Positions 11,510 through 22,700 of a DNA stretch of 64,000 nucleotides are shown here, in pieces. A program made the translations under genes and the position numbers. How positions within the stretch are numbered: the first letter of the stretch is position 1; each line of letters starts with the position of its first letter. Below the pieces are notes generated by a model. It ran no database searches. It saw only the letters and a list, made by a program, of their open reading frames with translations, and was not told the DNA's origin. The stretch spans positions 12,868,115 through 12,932,114 of the forward strand of contig CM070550.1 in assembly GCA_036346405.1 (NCBI GenBank), read 5' to 3'. The DNA is from Phyllostachys edulis. Taxonomy: Eukaryota; Streptophyta; Magnoliopsida; Poales; Poaceae.

Positions 11510-12651
11510 ATGTACTGTCCCAGCAATTATTAGGCACCACATGTTGAGCTTTTGGCCGTATTAGGCGAAAATAGCTCTCATCATGCCGAATTTGCATAAA
11601 TGGAGCCTCGTCTGCATGATCACCGTGCGGTTTTCCTAATGGGCCGATTGGTAGCAACAACCGCACGACCACTGTGCGGTCGAGACGATGCCGCACGACC
11701 ACCATGCGGTCGGGCTGGAAACCGCATGGCACCCGTGCGGTGCGGACTACAGCATGCATGCACGGCTTCATTAATTAAATCCCAAAAGATTAATTAGGGA
11801 GGCTTCATTAATTAATGCATAGCTTCATTAATTAAATTCCAAAAGATTAATTAGTAAGGTTTCATTAATTAATGCATGTCTTCATTTATTAAATCCCAAA
11901 ATATTAAATAGTCAGGCTTCATTAATTGTATCCTAAGGAGTAATTAGTGAGAAACGCCATGTAATAGTCTAGCAGCTTCTAGTGTCGGACAAATTAAGTA
12001 TGTACACAAAATTGTTAGAATTTATAAATAAGGAAAAAATTATATGCTAATATGTCTGCAAATGACAGCGGTTAATAATGCTAAAACATCCCTGAAAATA
12101 AAATCGATAGAGAACCAGAGAGCTACCGAGAGAGAGAGAGAGAGAGCGAGAGAGAGCGAGCGAGACGGCGAAACTAAATCACACTCGGCAGTTCACCTCC
12201 ATCAGTCGTCGTCGCCTTTAGCTTTATTTCCCGTCTAGCTCGACCGCGTGGCATATGTGCGACATCCCCTCGACCGCATGGCGGGCGGGGAATAAAGCTA
12301 AAGGTCACCGTGCGGACGAAGTTAGAGCATGCTTAATATAGTATTATCTAAATAAATGTACATAAAACATGTTCCCCCTAGGCACTTAAAATAATATACA
12401 GTGCATGCATATGGTTAGTTGAGACATACATGCTTCCATGCTAGCTAGCTCCTCGTAAGAAAAATTCAGAGACCTAGTTAAGACTTAAGTGCATGCATGC
12501 ATGATTAATAATGGACTCAGATAAATCAAATAATCCATGCAGTCAAGGTGTTGCCGCATGGCCGCTATGCGGTCGAGCTGGACAGAGAATAAAGCTAAAG
12601 GTGACGGCAACTGATGGACATGAAATGCTGAGTGCGATTTAGTTTCGCCGT

Positions 12652-12687
<36 letters not shown>

Positions 12688-13250
12688 GGTCACTCTCTAG
12701 TTCTCCTTTGAATTTTTTTCGGGGATATTTTAGCGTTATTAACTGTTATTATTTTCAGCCATATTAGCATGTAATTTTTTCTTGTTTATAAATTCTAACA
12801 ATTTTGTGTATGTACTTAATTTGTTCAACACTAGAAGCTGCTAGAGTATTACATGATGTTTCTGACTAATTAATCTTTTGGAACTTAATTAATGAAGCCT
12901 GACTAATTAATATTTTGGGATTTAATGAATGAAGTCGTCCATTAATTAATGAAGCCTGACTAATTAATCTTTTGGGATTTAATTACTGAAGCTCTGCATG
13001 CATGTTGCAGTCCGCACCGCGCGGTGGTCATGCGGTTTCCAGCCTGCATCCTCTCGACCACACGGTGGCCGTGCGGTTGTTGCTATGTGTCGGCCTATTA
13101 GGAAAACCGCATGGTGATTGTGCGGACGAGGCTTTATTTCTGCAAACCTGACGCGACGAAAGCTATTTTCGCTAATTCGATCGAAAAATGTGCGTCAAAA
13201 ACTCCCACCTGCTGCAATGTGTAGTACTCCCACTACAGTACCACTACATC
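11510..13250. repeat. Large imperfect inverted repeat (foldback structure)
   Basis: The left arm (about 11510-12255) pairs with the reverse complement of the right arm (about 12552-13210), with a loop of roughly 300 bp. Matching blocks occur in order along both arms: GCGAAAATAG, GCCTCGTC, GCGGTTTTCCTAAT, AGCAACAACCGCAC, CTGGAAACCGCAT, GGTGCGGACT, TTAATTAAATCCCAAAAGAT, TTTATAAAT, an opposed (GA)n/(CT)n tract (12130-12165 and 12655-12688), and CTTTAGCTTTATT. By eye the arms are around 80% identical. The left arm has one extra copy of a 20-odd bp CCGCACGACCAC block. Part of the arm is repeated a third time in the loop (12265-12325). No coding potential is seen and no clear target duplication was found. 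Confidence 0.75.
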
Positions 13251-13739
13251 TACATGTGATCCCTTTTGGCTCGTCGCATCGAATCCATGGCAATGGCACG
13301 CTGGACACGTTTTTTTTTTAACGTATAGGGTGACAACTATCTAAAAATTATAAAATCGTGAAAATTGTATCTTCGAAGTTTTTAAAAAATTCAAAAAAAA
13401 AATATCATATGTAGGTGAGGGATGTTCTTTAACTATACTCAATTTCAGGATTAAACTTAACCTCGTTTGAAAAATGTGAAAAAGACAAATTATACACGAA
13501 CAGTGATTTCATACTATTCATGCAAAATGTTGTCCTTTTCATTTCTACTTTTTTTTCCCTACTCAAAACGCGTGACCACTGAGCACTCATACATTCGTCG
13601 CGGTCAGTGTAGGAAACTGGAAAATGGCATCAGCTGGTCATGGTTGCGGTCGAGAGCCGCAGTTTGTGTACTCCTCTCCCGCGACCCAGTGTCTCAGGCC
13701 TTCTATTTAACATAATTCAAATGTGGCCTTTGCAAATAA
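13251..13739. other. Intergenic, nothing recognised
   Basis: A region between the inverted repeat and an LTR tail. It contains T- and A-runs around 13310-13400. No gene, RNA or clear repeat end could be supported. Confidence 0.4.
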
Positions 13740-14215
13740 AAGAACCTCAAGTCTTTTCTCGTTCACCCTTGTATTCTATTATAATTGCATTATGTGTGGT
13801 GGTTTGCTGAGTACCTTTGTACTCACTGTTGTACAATTACTACCATTTAGTAAGTGAAAAAGAAGAAGACTATGTGGGTGCTTAATCGTGCTCGACTAGA
13901 TTGGAAACAAAGAGGTTAAGAACTAGATCGCGAGCTCCAGCCGATTGCCTGCATACATATCCTGATGGTCCCACCTGTTGTGTTATTGATTCCGCTTCCG
14001 CCGCAAATATTTAAGTTATTTGTCCTAATTGGCTCGTGTGTAAGTCAAACGGCCATGTGATCTAATTATGTAATGTTTAATATTATGCAATAGCTTTAAT
14101 TTTGCGAGATGTATGTTTGATATTCAATGATGTAATAGTGTGCACTAGCTACTGGTTTAGAGACTGTTACTGATATACACAGAAGGTTCCAGACGGTAAA
14201 TTCGGGTCCCAACAC
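13740..14215 (+). mobile_element. Orphan 3' end of a Gypsy-type LTR
   Basis: It carries the palindrome TGAGTAC-CTTT-GTACTCA (13808-13825), preceded by TTTGC just as the LTR at 8427-11262 has CTTGC before its copy (read on its own strand). About 350 bases later come GTTACTGATATAC and TTCGGGTCCCAACA, phrases that resemble the U5 end of Tekay-like grass LTRs. The upstream part of the LTR is not recognisable, so it is a truncated relic. Assigned by motif resemblance only. Confidence 0.5.
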
Positions 14216-16363
14216 TTGATGAAATATGTTTTTGGAGAAGAGTAGAATTATTTAATGATCTGTAAAGCTATGTTATAAACAATTAAGCATTAGCCTTTTG
14301 CGTTTCATTTGCAATTTGTTACTAATTAAGGATATGCATTTTTTAAATCTATTTTGGTATGATAGTAACAACTTTAAGATTATTAGTATTATTTTTTTTG
14401 TGAATTTTCTCATTATTTTCGGCAAATTTTCTGAATTTCTCCATGTGTTTTCTGATTATCCCGTTTTCTTTTTTTTTGTGATTTTCCTGGTTTTTTTTTT
14501 CAGTTTCGGTTTTTTTTCCTTGATTATAGATAATACTCTCCCTGTTCGCATGAATTATTTAATAATTTGTTTTTCTTAAGTGGGCCGGTGCTTTGGTGAG
14601 GAGTCAGCCCGAGTAGTTAAGCATTAAGTGAGTAGTTGCTTCTATGGATTGGAAATGGGGGAGAATGAGTGAGAACCATTTCAGAAAAATGGTTTGGTTT
14701 GGTTTAGATTGATTTTGCATGCGGTTGAGCTGATTTTGTTTTTAGAAGAGTGGAGTGATTCTGGGTTGATTTGATGGGTGTATGTAATGTGTAATCGAGG
14801 AAGTGGGCTGAGACGGTTTTGGTGGGTTCTAGCCTACTAGCACCCCTAGGTGTGCCGTGAGTCCGTGGCCCTTTTTTGTGCCGTGATCTGACTAGCCGTT
14901 GGACTGTACTCTTCGGCACTCGGGCACTGGCATTGGGAGGAGCGAGAGGTGCGGTGAGCAGATCGACGTACTCGGGACGGTGCATGCCGTGGTGGGCGGC
15001 AAGCGCTGTGGGCCGCCGCCGCCCCACCACCAAGCACCAATGCCGTTTCGTCTCGTCGCACGGCGCGGAATTTAATACGGTGAGCGCAGCGCATCTGGTG
15101 CACACTGTGCAGAGGCGCGAGCCGCACTAGAGCGGTGCAACTATTTTATACGTCTCATCGTCTTTGCCTTCGCTCTAAGCAAATGACCAGACGCCAGGCG
15201 GTGTCACTAAATGCTGCCATGTTACTACTCCAAGGACACGAAGTGCCTGATCAGACGACGGGCCTGTTTTTGGTTGTCTGTTTGTCAGTGTGCCCTACTT
15301 TTGTGACTGATCACATTTGTGTAAAAATCTAGGGAAGAAACATGATTGTGATAAGTCGATACAGGAAATAATTAAGTTCGTGGTAAGAGAGGCAGGGAAA
15401 GAAAGTTCGGAGCACAAATGTGTCCATGAACCAAAAGATAGGGAAAAAATCACAAACTTTGAACCAAGTTTGGCAGAGAAACAAACACCCTACATATATG
15501 CTTTGTTTGTTTCACATTTTTAACCAAAAGAATTTGGAGTGTAGCTCAGAGAAACAAATATAGCAAAATAACCAACCTGACCTCATCACAAGTTTTTTCG
15601 GAGGGAGACTCAAATCAAAAGTTAATAAAAGGTGGCATATGTGGCAAACAAAAATTAACCATATTCTCTGTTTCTTTTCACATCCTTACGTGGACTTAGA
15701 TGTCATTGTACATAATAAACAACCACGAGTCCAACCGTACGATAGTCTAGATATGGTATATTGTTTCTCTAGCAAATGACTAGGGCTTGATTGTCATCGA
15801 TCATAGGTTGGATAGTTTTATATATATATTTTTTTCACTAATATTTTTTTAGGATTTAAACCCGTGACCTGTAGCTGTAGCTATAGTTTATGAGCCTTAA
15901 GATGTCCCACGTCTAAAAAAACAGCCACGAGCTCAGCAACATGGGCTGGTCTGATTCATGAGTCAAGCCCCATAACTCGCCTCTCTAGCTCGATTAGGCC
16001 GACGTGCATTGGCAACACTTTCCGTGGGTCACTTGGTGGCCCATGAAATAAGACCCCGTTTGCAGGTTACAGAAATTTTGTAAGAAACAAACATCCATCT
16101 CACCGGAGGTGGGGTTTCCGACGAAATTCATGTTGAAATCCTTTGTTCCAAGCAGCTGCAAGATTCAGATCACGCAGTTGTTCAACACAGTACCATTATT
16201 TATCCAAATTATAAGGAAAAATCATTATTGATGGTCCAAGATTTGTTCACTACTACAGGATGCCTAGCGCCTAGTAGACAAGGTTCAAACATGGCATTAG
16301 AAATTCACCTCTGCAAAGCCGTCCTCGAGTTTTACGCAACACAATTTCACTTGTTTTTTTACA
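14216..16363. other. Intergenic region, no gene recognised
   Basis: About 2.1 kb. It includes a T-rich stretch (14330-14560) and a GC-rich stretch (14820-15130) whose open frames on both strands look like base-composition artefacts. The moderately AT-rich remainder includes GGATTTAAACCCGTGACC near 15852, a phrase seen in some grass MITEs. No splice-consistent coding segment or element ends could be supported. Confidence 0.4.
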
Positions 16364-16790
16364 CTAAAGCACACGAAATAGTCTAAAGAACGCATGAAAC
16401 AGGGAAAATTCAACTCGATAAGGAAAAAAATATACAAATGTTCTATCATTTACCTTGCTCGTCAGCACAGGAAGACCATGTTCAGAGCCATCTTCCTTAA
16501 TGTCGCTGCCTGCTTTCTGAATTCTAATCGTATACTGAAACTTGAGCTCAATAATTTCCTTCGTTTTCTTCTTCAATGTCTCATTTTGGAGTGCAAAAAT
16601 TTCAACACTATTGTTGTCATGGACCTCGCGGTGCACGGCAGGCAAGACTTCTGTGACAGTCCTTGCAAGTTGCAACCGGTGCTCCACCCATCAGTCTAGC
16701 AACCAATCGGTATATCCAGTTGCTCCATTGCAATTTGCACCGATCAATTGCTCACTGATTCCAGCTTTGTGATATTTGAGTAGTAGCTTT
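16364..16790 (-). pseudogene. Exon-like coiled-coil segment, unidentified, with in-frame stop
   Basis: The minus-strand frame from about 16790 to 16470 encodes a plausible exon of about 100 codons. It includes GATGYTDWLLD, a TGA stop where tryptophan would fit (16695-16697), then WVEHRLQLARTVTEVLPAV and a charged, probably coiled-coil stretch (EIFALQNETLKKKTKEIIELK). The frame runs into AGCAAG followed by GTAAATGATAG near 16460, which looks like a splice donor. I do not recognise the protein. It may be a decayed gene or a transposon-carried gene fragment. The stop argues against function unless an intron or sequencing error is involved. Confidence 0.35.
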
Positions 16791-17334
16791 GTGATTCGGC
16801 AGGTTGGCGTGAAGCTCATGAGTTCAGAACATGGACTCCAGGTTGTCACTTGACGGTGGTTTTCTCAGGATGCTTGCACCAAACAGCCCCTTTGGATCCA
16901 CTGACCACACCTAGTTCATCTCTTTTAGATGACTCAAGTCTCGAGAACACAATACAACATTTTGCCAATGAGCTATCCTCTCAGGCTCTCAGCAATTGAG
17001 CACTTCAGGCGCAAACCGTGTGATCAGCACACCAATCATATACATTCCGCCAATAGATAGTATGAATGGGCTTTGTTGGGCCTGTCATCCCCTGAGAAAA
17101 CAAAGGCTGCATGTGCTGAAGCGGCCCATTAAAATGCATGAACCCTGAAGCATATCAGTAATGAAAAACTTAATAGTAGCTTCACTAAACGAACATGCAA
17201 AATAACAAAAATGAAGAAATAAACAACATATCATTTGGATTTCGGAACATCGGCCCAATTTTAGCGAAGCATATTAGAATAGATGACAGAGGATCGAGCA
17301 TTCATACCATCGGAAGAAGCGAAGATCAATCAAA

Positions 17335-18268
17335 CAAAGGTTCCTGTATCAGGATCTTCATTTTCTCAACAAGAAAGTCGAGAACATACTTCCTTCCTTA
17401 CTTCAAAAGCAGCTGCCTTGGCTTGCCAAATGTCGAACCAGGAGGTCTAATGCCCTTCTCTATCATATCTTCAAGCAGAACACAGGCCTGGCTAACCTCA
17501 CCCTTGTCACACAGCCCATTGATGATTGATCAGCACAGAGAATGTGTGCATGCTCGGCAGAAACTGCCTCAACCCCATATACTACCATACCTTCAGTGCA
17601 ATTTCTACCTTGTCATTCTCACAGAACATCTTTGTCATCATGTTGTACGTATCAGAATCTGGTTGGTAGCGATTAATCATGCGGCAGAAGACCCTGTATG
17701 CTTCGTCATCCCTTCCAAGGCCAATCAGACCGTTAAGGATGATGTTCCAGGTCCTTGAGTTAGGGGTGATTCCATGGCCTTCCATGTCATCCATGACTCT
17801 AAACGCATTCTCAAACCTTTTCACTTTGCAGAAGGCAGTCACAAGTGCATTGTACACGACGACATCCGGCACAATCCCATCCTTCTCCATATCCCAAAAT
17901 GTCGCAACAGGATCCTCAATCCTCATTTCAACATCGTAAGTATGCACTAAGACACTGTATATGAAGGCTGTCGGCTGGGCAACCCCTGGAGTTCATTTCC
18001 TGCACCACACAGACAGCTTCCTCAACACGGCCTCGTCGGCCTGTTTTGCAGAGTGCATCGACCATGATGCAATATGTGACAATGTCAGGTTGGCAACCAG
18101 CGTCAAGCATCTCACTGTATACCTCTCGCATCTTTGGGAGGTTGGGCGCTCTCCCCCAGCCCTCGAGCAAAGATGCTATAGGTCTTGGCATCGGGGCTGA
18201 AATTCATCTTGTCAAAAATCGTTCTTGGACTTGCACAGCGCACCAAGCAGGCTATTGAACGTGGCGAG
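17335..18268 (-). pseudogene. PPR protein gene, C-terminal part (broken)
   Basis: Successive pentatricopeptide repeats can be read on the minus strand: PDAKTYSIFARGLG, then CQPDIVTYCIMVDALCKTGR with EEAVCVVQEMNSRG, then GIVPDVVVYNALVTAFCKVKRFENA, then GITPNSRTWNIILNGLIGLGRDDEA, then QPDSDTYNMMTKMFCENDKVE, then a last repeat ending LLEDMIEKGIRPP. PPR proteins bind organellar RNA. This copy is dead: frame shifts near 18190 and 17940, a stop after EIALKVW (about 17580), a further shift near 17525, and a stop in the tail (about 17398). The tail FLVEKMKILIQEPLFD resembles the C-terminus of a conserved mitochondrial P-class PPR family in grasses. The N-terminal part continues at 19099, beyond an insertion. 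Confidence 0.75.
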
Positions 18269-19098
18269 CAGAGGCGGAACCAAGTTAACCCACTTGGTAT
18301 CATAGAATACCGGGTCCAAAACAATTTTTAGTAGGGATCAGCACTCCCTGCCCATGTGTGCACCCCCAGCCGAAAGCCCGTGCATCCAGACCTTTCCCTC
18401 CAGCCCAACGAAACCACCAGACAGCAGCAACCCACGAGACGCGTGAGGCCCAACGAAGCCAACGGCAGGACACTAAGCCAGCCCATGAACGGGATGAGGG
18501 CCGAGGCATCGTTTGCCCCTGAGTCTGAGTCTGATTGATTCGATCGATCCCAAACCCAATCGAAGCTAGCGTTGTCTTGCTTGGCCACGGCGCCTTCTGT
18601 TCGTTTCGCGCGGTCCTAGGAGACATGAGCCGCACTGCACCTAGCCGCTAGTTGCCGGAGAAATCGCCTGCCGCCCTTGCCTGCCGTCTTGCCGTGGTGC
18701 TGCCTAGTCCCCATTGCCTCGCTGCCACCTGACCAAGTTATCGAAGGAGGCTTAGACCCACCTGATAAGGCGATCACCCAAGTCGTGAATCGTTACATGG
18801 TTTTTGCTTTGCTCTAAATTTCTCACAATTCTTTTAATAAGTTTCAAGCACATGAACTAAATTTGTGTGTTATGGTTTCAATGTGATGATTGTTGATTGA
18901 TTTTTGTTGATCGGAGGCAAAATTAACTAATATTATTAAAAAGTTTCTTCATTTCGATAAACATTTTGATCACTACTTCTTTATCATTGTATGTTGTCAT
19001 TGGTTATGTAAAAATATTGATGCTAAATATTATTGGATACATTATTATTTAGTACAGTGTTACTTAAAAATTATATATATTGCTATATACATGGTGAA
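18269..19098. mobile_element. 830 bp insertion splitting the PPR gene (hAT-like?)
   Basis: The PPR sequence stops on both sides at the near-identical 8-mers GTGGCGAG (18261-18268) and GTGCCGAG (19099-19106), which look like an 8 bp target duplication with one change. The left end begins CAGAGGCGGAACC, close to the CAGGGGCGGAG start of the hAT element at 39446. The right end (…TATACATGGTGAA) does not mirror it, so one terminus may be lost or mis-set. The interior is partly GC-rich (18350-18780) and partly AT-rich (18790-19090) with no recognisable transposase. The family call is tentative; the insertion itself is well supported by the split reading frame. Confidence 0.5.
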
Positions 19099-19420
19099 GT
19101 GCCGAGGTTGGGCACCACGCCGTACTCTCCATGACGTTGAACGTGTAGACAGGCTCATCGACCTTCTGCGCCCGGGCATACTTCCGCATGATGACGCCGA
19201 ACGTCTCGACGTTGACCACGCCATCCCGGCGCATGACGGCGACGACGTCCCACATGCCTGCGCGCCCACTCGAAGAAGCGGTAGGCCAGCATGCCGGCGT
19301 TATCGAGGCGCTCCAGGGCGCGCTCGGCGACGTCAGGCGTGACGCGGACGCCGCTGTGGTCGAGCTCGTGCTCGAGCGCTGATGCCGCTGCGGTCGAGCT
19401 CGTGGCAAAGTTCAGTGGTA
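19099..19420 (-). pseudogene. PPR protein gene, N-terminal part (broken)
   Basis: Minus-strand pieces in changing frames give ALEHELDHSGVRVTPDVAER, RLDNAGMLAYRFFEWARR, then after a frame change MWDVVAVMRRDGVVNVETFG and KYARAQKVDEPVYTFNVME, and after another shift GVVPNL, where the insertion interrupts it. This is the conserved start of the PPR gene whose rest lies at 17335-18268. The jump from WARRH to MWDVV suggests a small internal deletion. The gene sits only about 320 bp from the divergent methyltransferase gene, so any old shared promoter region lies at 19420-19737. Confidence 0.7.
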
Positions 19421-19737
19421 ACTCACTACCTCATTGCAGTCAGATTACTTCAAGAGGCGAACGGCTTCGTCTTGCTCCGCCGCGGCCGGCGGACATTGGC
19501 GGCGCTATGCCGCTATCACCAAACCGAAGCATCAAATCGGGAACTGATTAACTGAATGCAACGTGCTAATAACTTGGGCCACCAAGTCTGAAGAAGACCA
19601 GAAAAAATCCATGGTCTACAAGCCAATTAAACAAAATAGGCCCAATAAGTTACTTAGAACTCATAAAGGCCCAAAGCTCGTAAGCAACACTGAGCTAAAC
19701 ACCTCAGAGCGAGGACGAGAGAAGGTGGACACCAAAA

Positions 19738-22700
19738 ATGGCGGCGGCGAAATCTCCGGAGGAGCTCCTCTGCGCGGCGGCGGAGTCCGGCGACGCGGAC
19801 GCTGTCGCTGAGCTCCTTTCTTCCGGCGCCGACCCCACCCACTTCGATGCCTCCGGCATGACCCCACTCATGCACGCGGCCGCCGGGGGCCACGCCGCCG
19901 CTGCGCGGCTCCTCCTCGAGGCCGGTGCGCCATGGAACGCTCTATCCCCTTCGGGAGTCTCCGCGGGAGACCTAGCCTCCGACCCCGCAACCTTCGACCT
20001 CCTCCTCGACCACGCCCTGCGCTCCGAGCTCGTCCTCGGCACCGTCGCCCGCCGCCAAGCGGGCACCGGGAACTCTTCCGACGGCCCCACCGCGGCGGGC
20101 TACCTCAACTCCAGGGTTTCGTTCAGCGAGGAGCGGGTGATGGACGCGGAGAGCAAGGCAGTAATGATGGAGTGGGAGCGGCCGTTAATGGAGGCGCACG
20201 CGCGGGCGGTGTGCACCGGCGGAGGCAAGGTGCTCAACGTGGGGTTCGGGATGGGGCTCGTGGACGAGGCGATACAGAGGTACGGGCCCGAGGAGCACAC
20301 CATCATCGAGGCCCACCCGGAGGTGTACGCGCGGATGCTGAAGCTCGGTTGGGGCGAGAAGAAGAACGTCAGGATCGTGTTCGGGCGGTGGCAGGACGTG
20401 ATCCCGCAGCTCGGGTCTTATGACGGTATAACAAAAGCTTTCACCTTTGCTTAAGTTCAGTGTTGTGATGTTTGAGCTTTGAGTCATTGCGTTGCTTGCT
20501 TGTTTGGGGATCTTCCATTCTGCCAAATGTTGTAGGAATGTTAGGTCTGGTTCTCCGGGATTGAGCTATCTATCTATTATCTTATTAAAGCAATGTTCGC
20601 TCTCAATGGTAGAAATTCTCATATTAATCCGTGGAAAAAAAAATCTACACCATTGAACGTGGTGGGTCGAGATTATAACGGTACTGATTAAAAGAAAGAG
20701 TCCATCAGTACGATAAAACTGAAATTTGGAATAAAAAGTCAAATGTAATTAGCAAATTGATTTCCATACGAATTCCTGAGTAAAAAAGTTCATGTCAAGT
20801 ATAATGAAACTAAAATTCGGAACAAAAAACAAATAAAATTACCAATTTGATTTTCACACGAATTCCTAAGTAAAATCTCGAAATAACTATAATTCGGAAT
20901 AAAATTTAAACAATAATTGGCCATTAGATTTATATGCGAAATCCAACAAAAAAATAACTGAAATTCGGAATAAAAATTAAAGAAAAATTAGCAATTGGAT
21001 TCGTACACAAATTCTAAGAAACAATAACTGAAATTCGAATAAAAACATAAAGAAAATTTGCAATTTGATTTCAACACTAATTCCAAAGTAAAATCCTAAA
21101 TAACTATAATTTGGAATAAAAATTCAAGAAAAATTAACACTTGGATTTGTATACAAATTCCAATAAAAGCAGATTGAAATTTGGAATATGTATACAAAAT
21201 AAAATTTGTAATTTGATTTCCATACAATTCCAAAGTAAAATCCTAAATAACTAAAATTCGAAATAAAAAATGAAATGAAATAAGCAAATTGATTTCAATA
21301 TTAATTCCTAAGTAAAATCCACAAATAAATATAATTTGGAATAAAATTTTAAAAAAATCAATTAAATTTGTATACTGATTCCAAAAAATAACTGAAATTC
21401 GGAATATAAAATAAAATAAAATTAGCAATTTGATTTTGATACTAATTACAAAGCATAGTCCCTAAATAATTGTAATAAGGAATAAAATTAGCAATTGGAT
21501 TTGTATACAAATTCCAACAAGCAATAATTGAAATTCGAAATAAAAAGAAAAAACAACAATTTGATTTTCATATGAATTCCAAAGGAAAATACCTAATTAA
21601 CTAAATTTCGGAATAAATTAAATAAAATTAGCAATTTGATTCGTATATGAACTCCAATAAAAAGTAGATGAAATTTTGAATAAAAATAAAAGTTATAACG
21701 AGGATAACACAAATAGGGTTGAAAGAGACCACGAAAGAGTGCAATGACGTCAATGTCCTGCAAGAAGACGTTGACACCTGGGGAAGCGAAGAGCCGAGGC
21801 GGCGACGACAGAGATGAGTTCAATATCGTGCTGCTCACCTTAGCCGCTCGATGAGGACAATACTGTGTTGCTCGTCAGAGCCGTTGAAGAGAAAGTCTAG
21901 AGTCGAAGGAGCCAAGATTCGCAATAACAAGTTATGAGCGTCAACGTTGTTGAAGAAGTCAATGGCCATAGAAGCTCTATGATGGGAAGCCTTAAAGAGA
22001 GGATACAAAGAGGAGCTTCCTCAAAGAGAGGATATAGAGAGGAGATGAAGTTTTGCATTGAAAACGAGCTATGATTGATATGATACCATTGGGTAGCTAG
22101 CGTGTCATCGCTGGTGAGGGGCACGACGTTACCGACGATGGCGAGAAGATTCCCCATATTGTTAAACAGCGACTAAATCAGATATGCCGGCATCAGTGAA
22201 GATGGGAGGTCGCCGCGGTTAGTGAGGAAGCTACAACGTTGATTCGGCCAACGTCGAAGAAGAAGAGAGATCGATGCAGGAGAAGAGGACATCAATCACG
22301 TATAACATCATGCATGTGTATATATATGCATGCATCCCTACGAATAGAAGCACGGGCGTATAGAAGCAGAGGAGCAAAGAGCCCGGAGTAGAGATGACGC
22401 AGTCGTAGGGAATAGGCTCAGGGCCACCAGAGAGAGCGTGATGGGTGTCCCCGACAGGGTTCAGCGATGGTTGCACGTGTGTCGCAACGATTAGCGGTAA
22501 GCAATAATTGAAGGGAAGTACAAGATAACTATATGGTGGAGTATTGCATTGGAAGGCGTAGCAGTTGAGAGGGATCGATCAAAGAATTGAGCTTGTTGTT
22601 GTTGTTGGTTGAAGTAGAAAAGCTGTGTCGATGAGAAGAGATAGAAGACACATAGTTCGATGTAGCAGCTGGCTGTGAGGGAAGGTAGGTCGCGTATGGT

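Noticed and set aside
14704..15130. Overlapping 93-133 aa frames on both strands
   Set aside because: GC-rich artefact with no recognisable domain or start context.
19704..20526. Antisense and alternative frames over RMT2-type exon 1
   Set aside because: Shadows of the real coding frame in GC-rich exon sequence.
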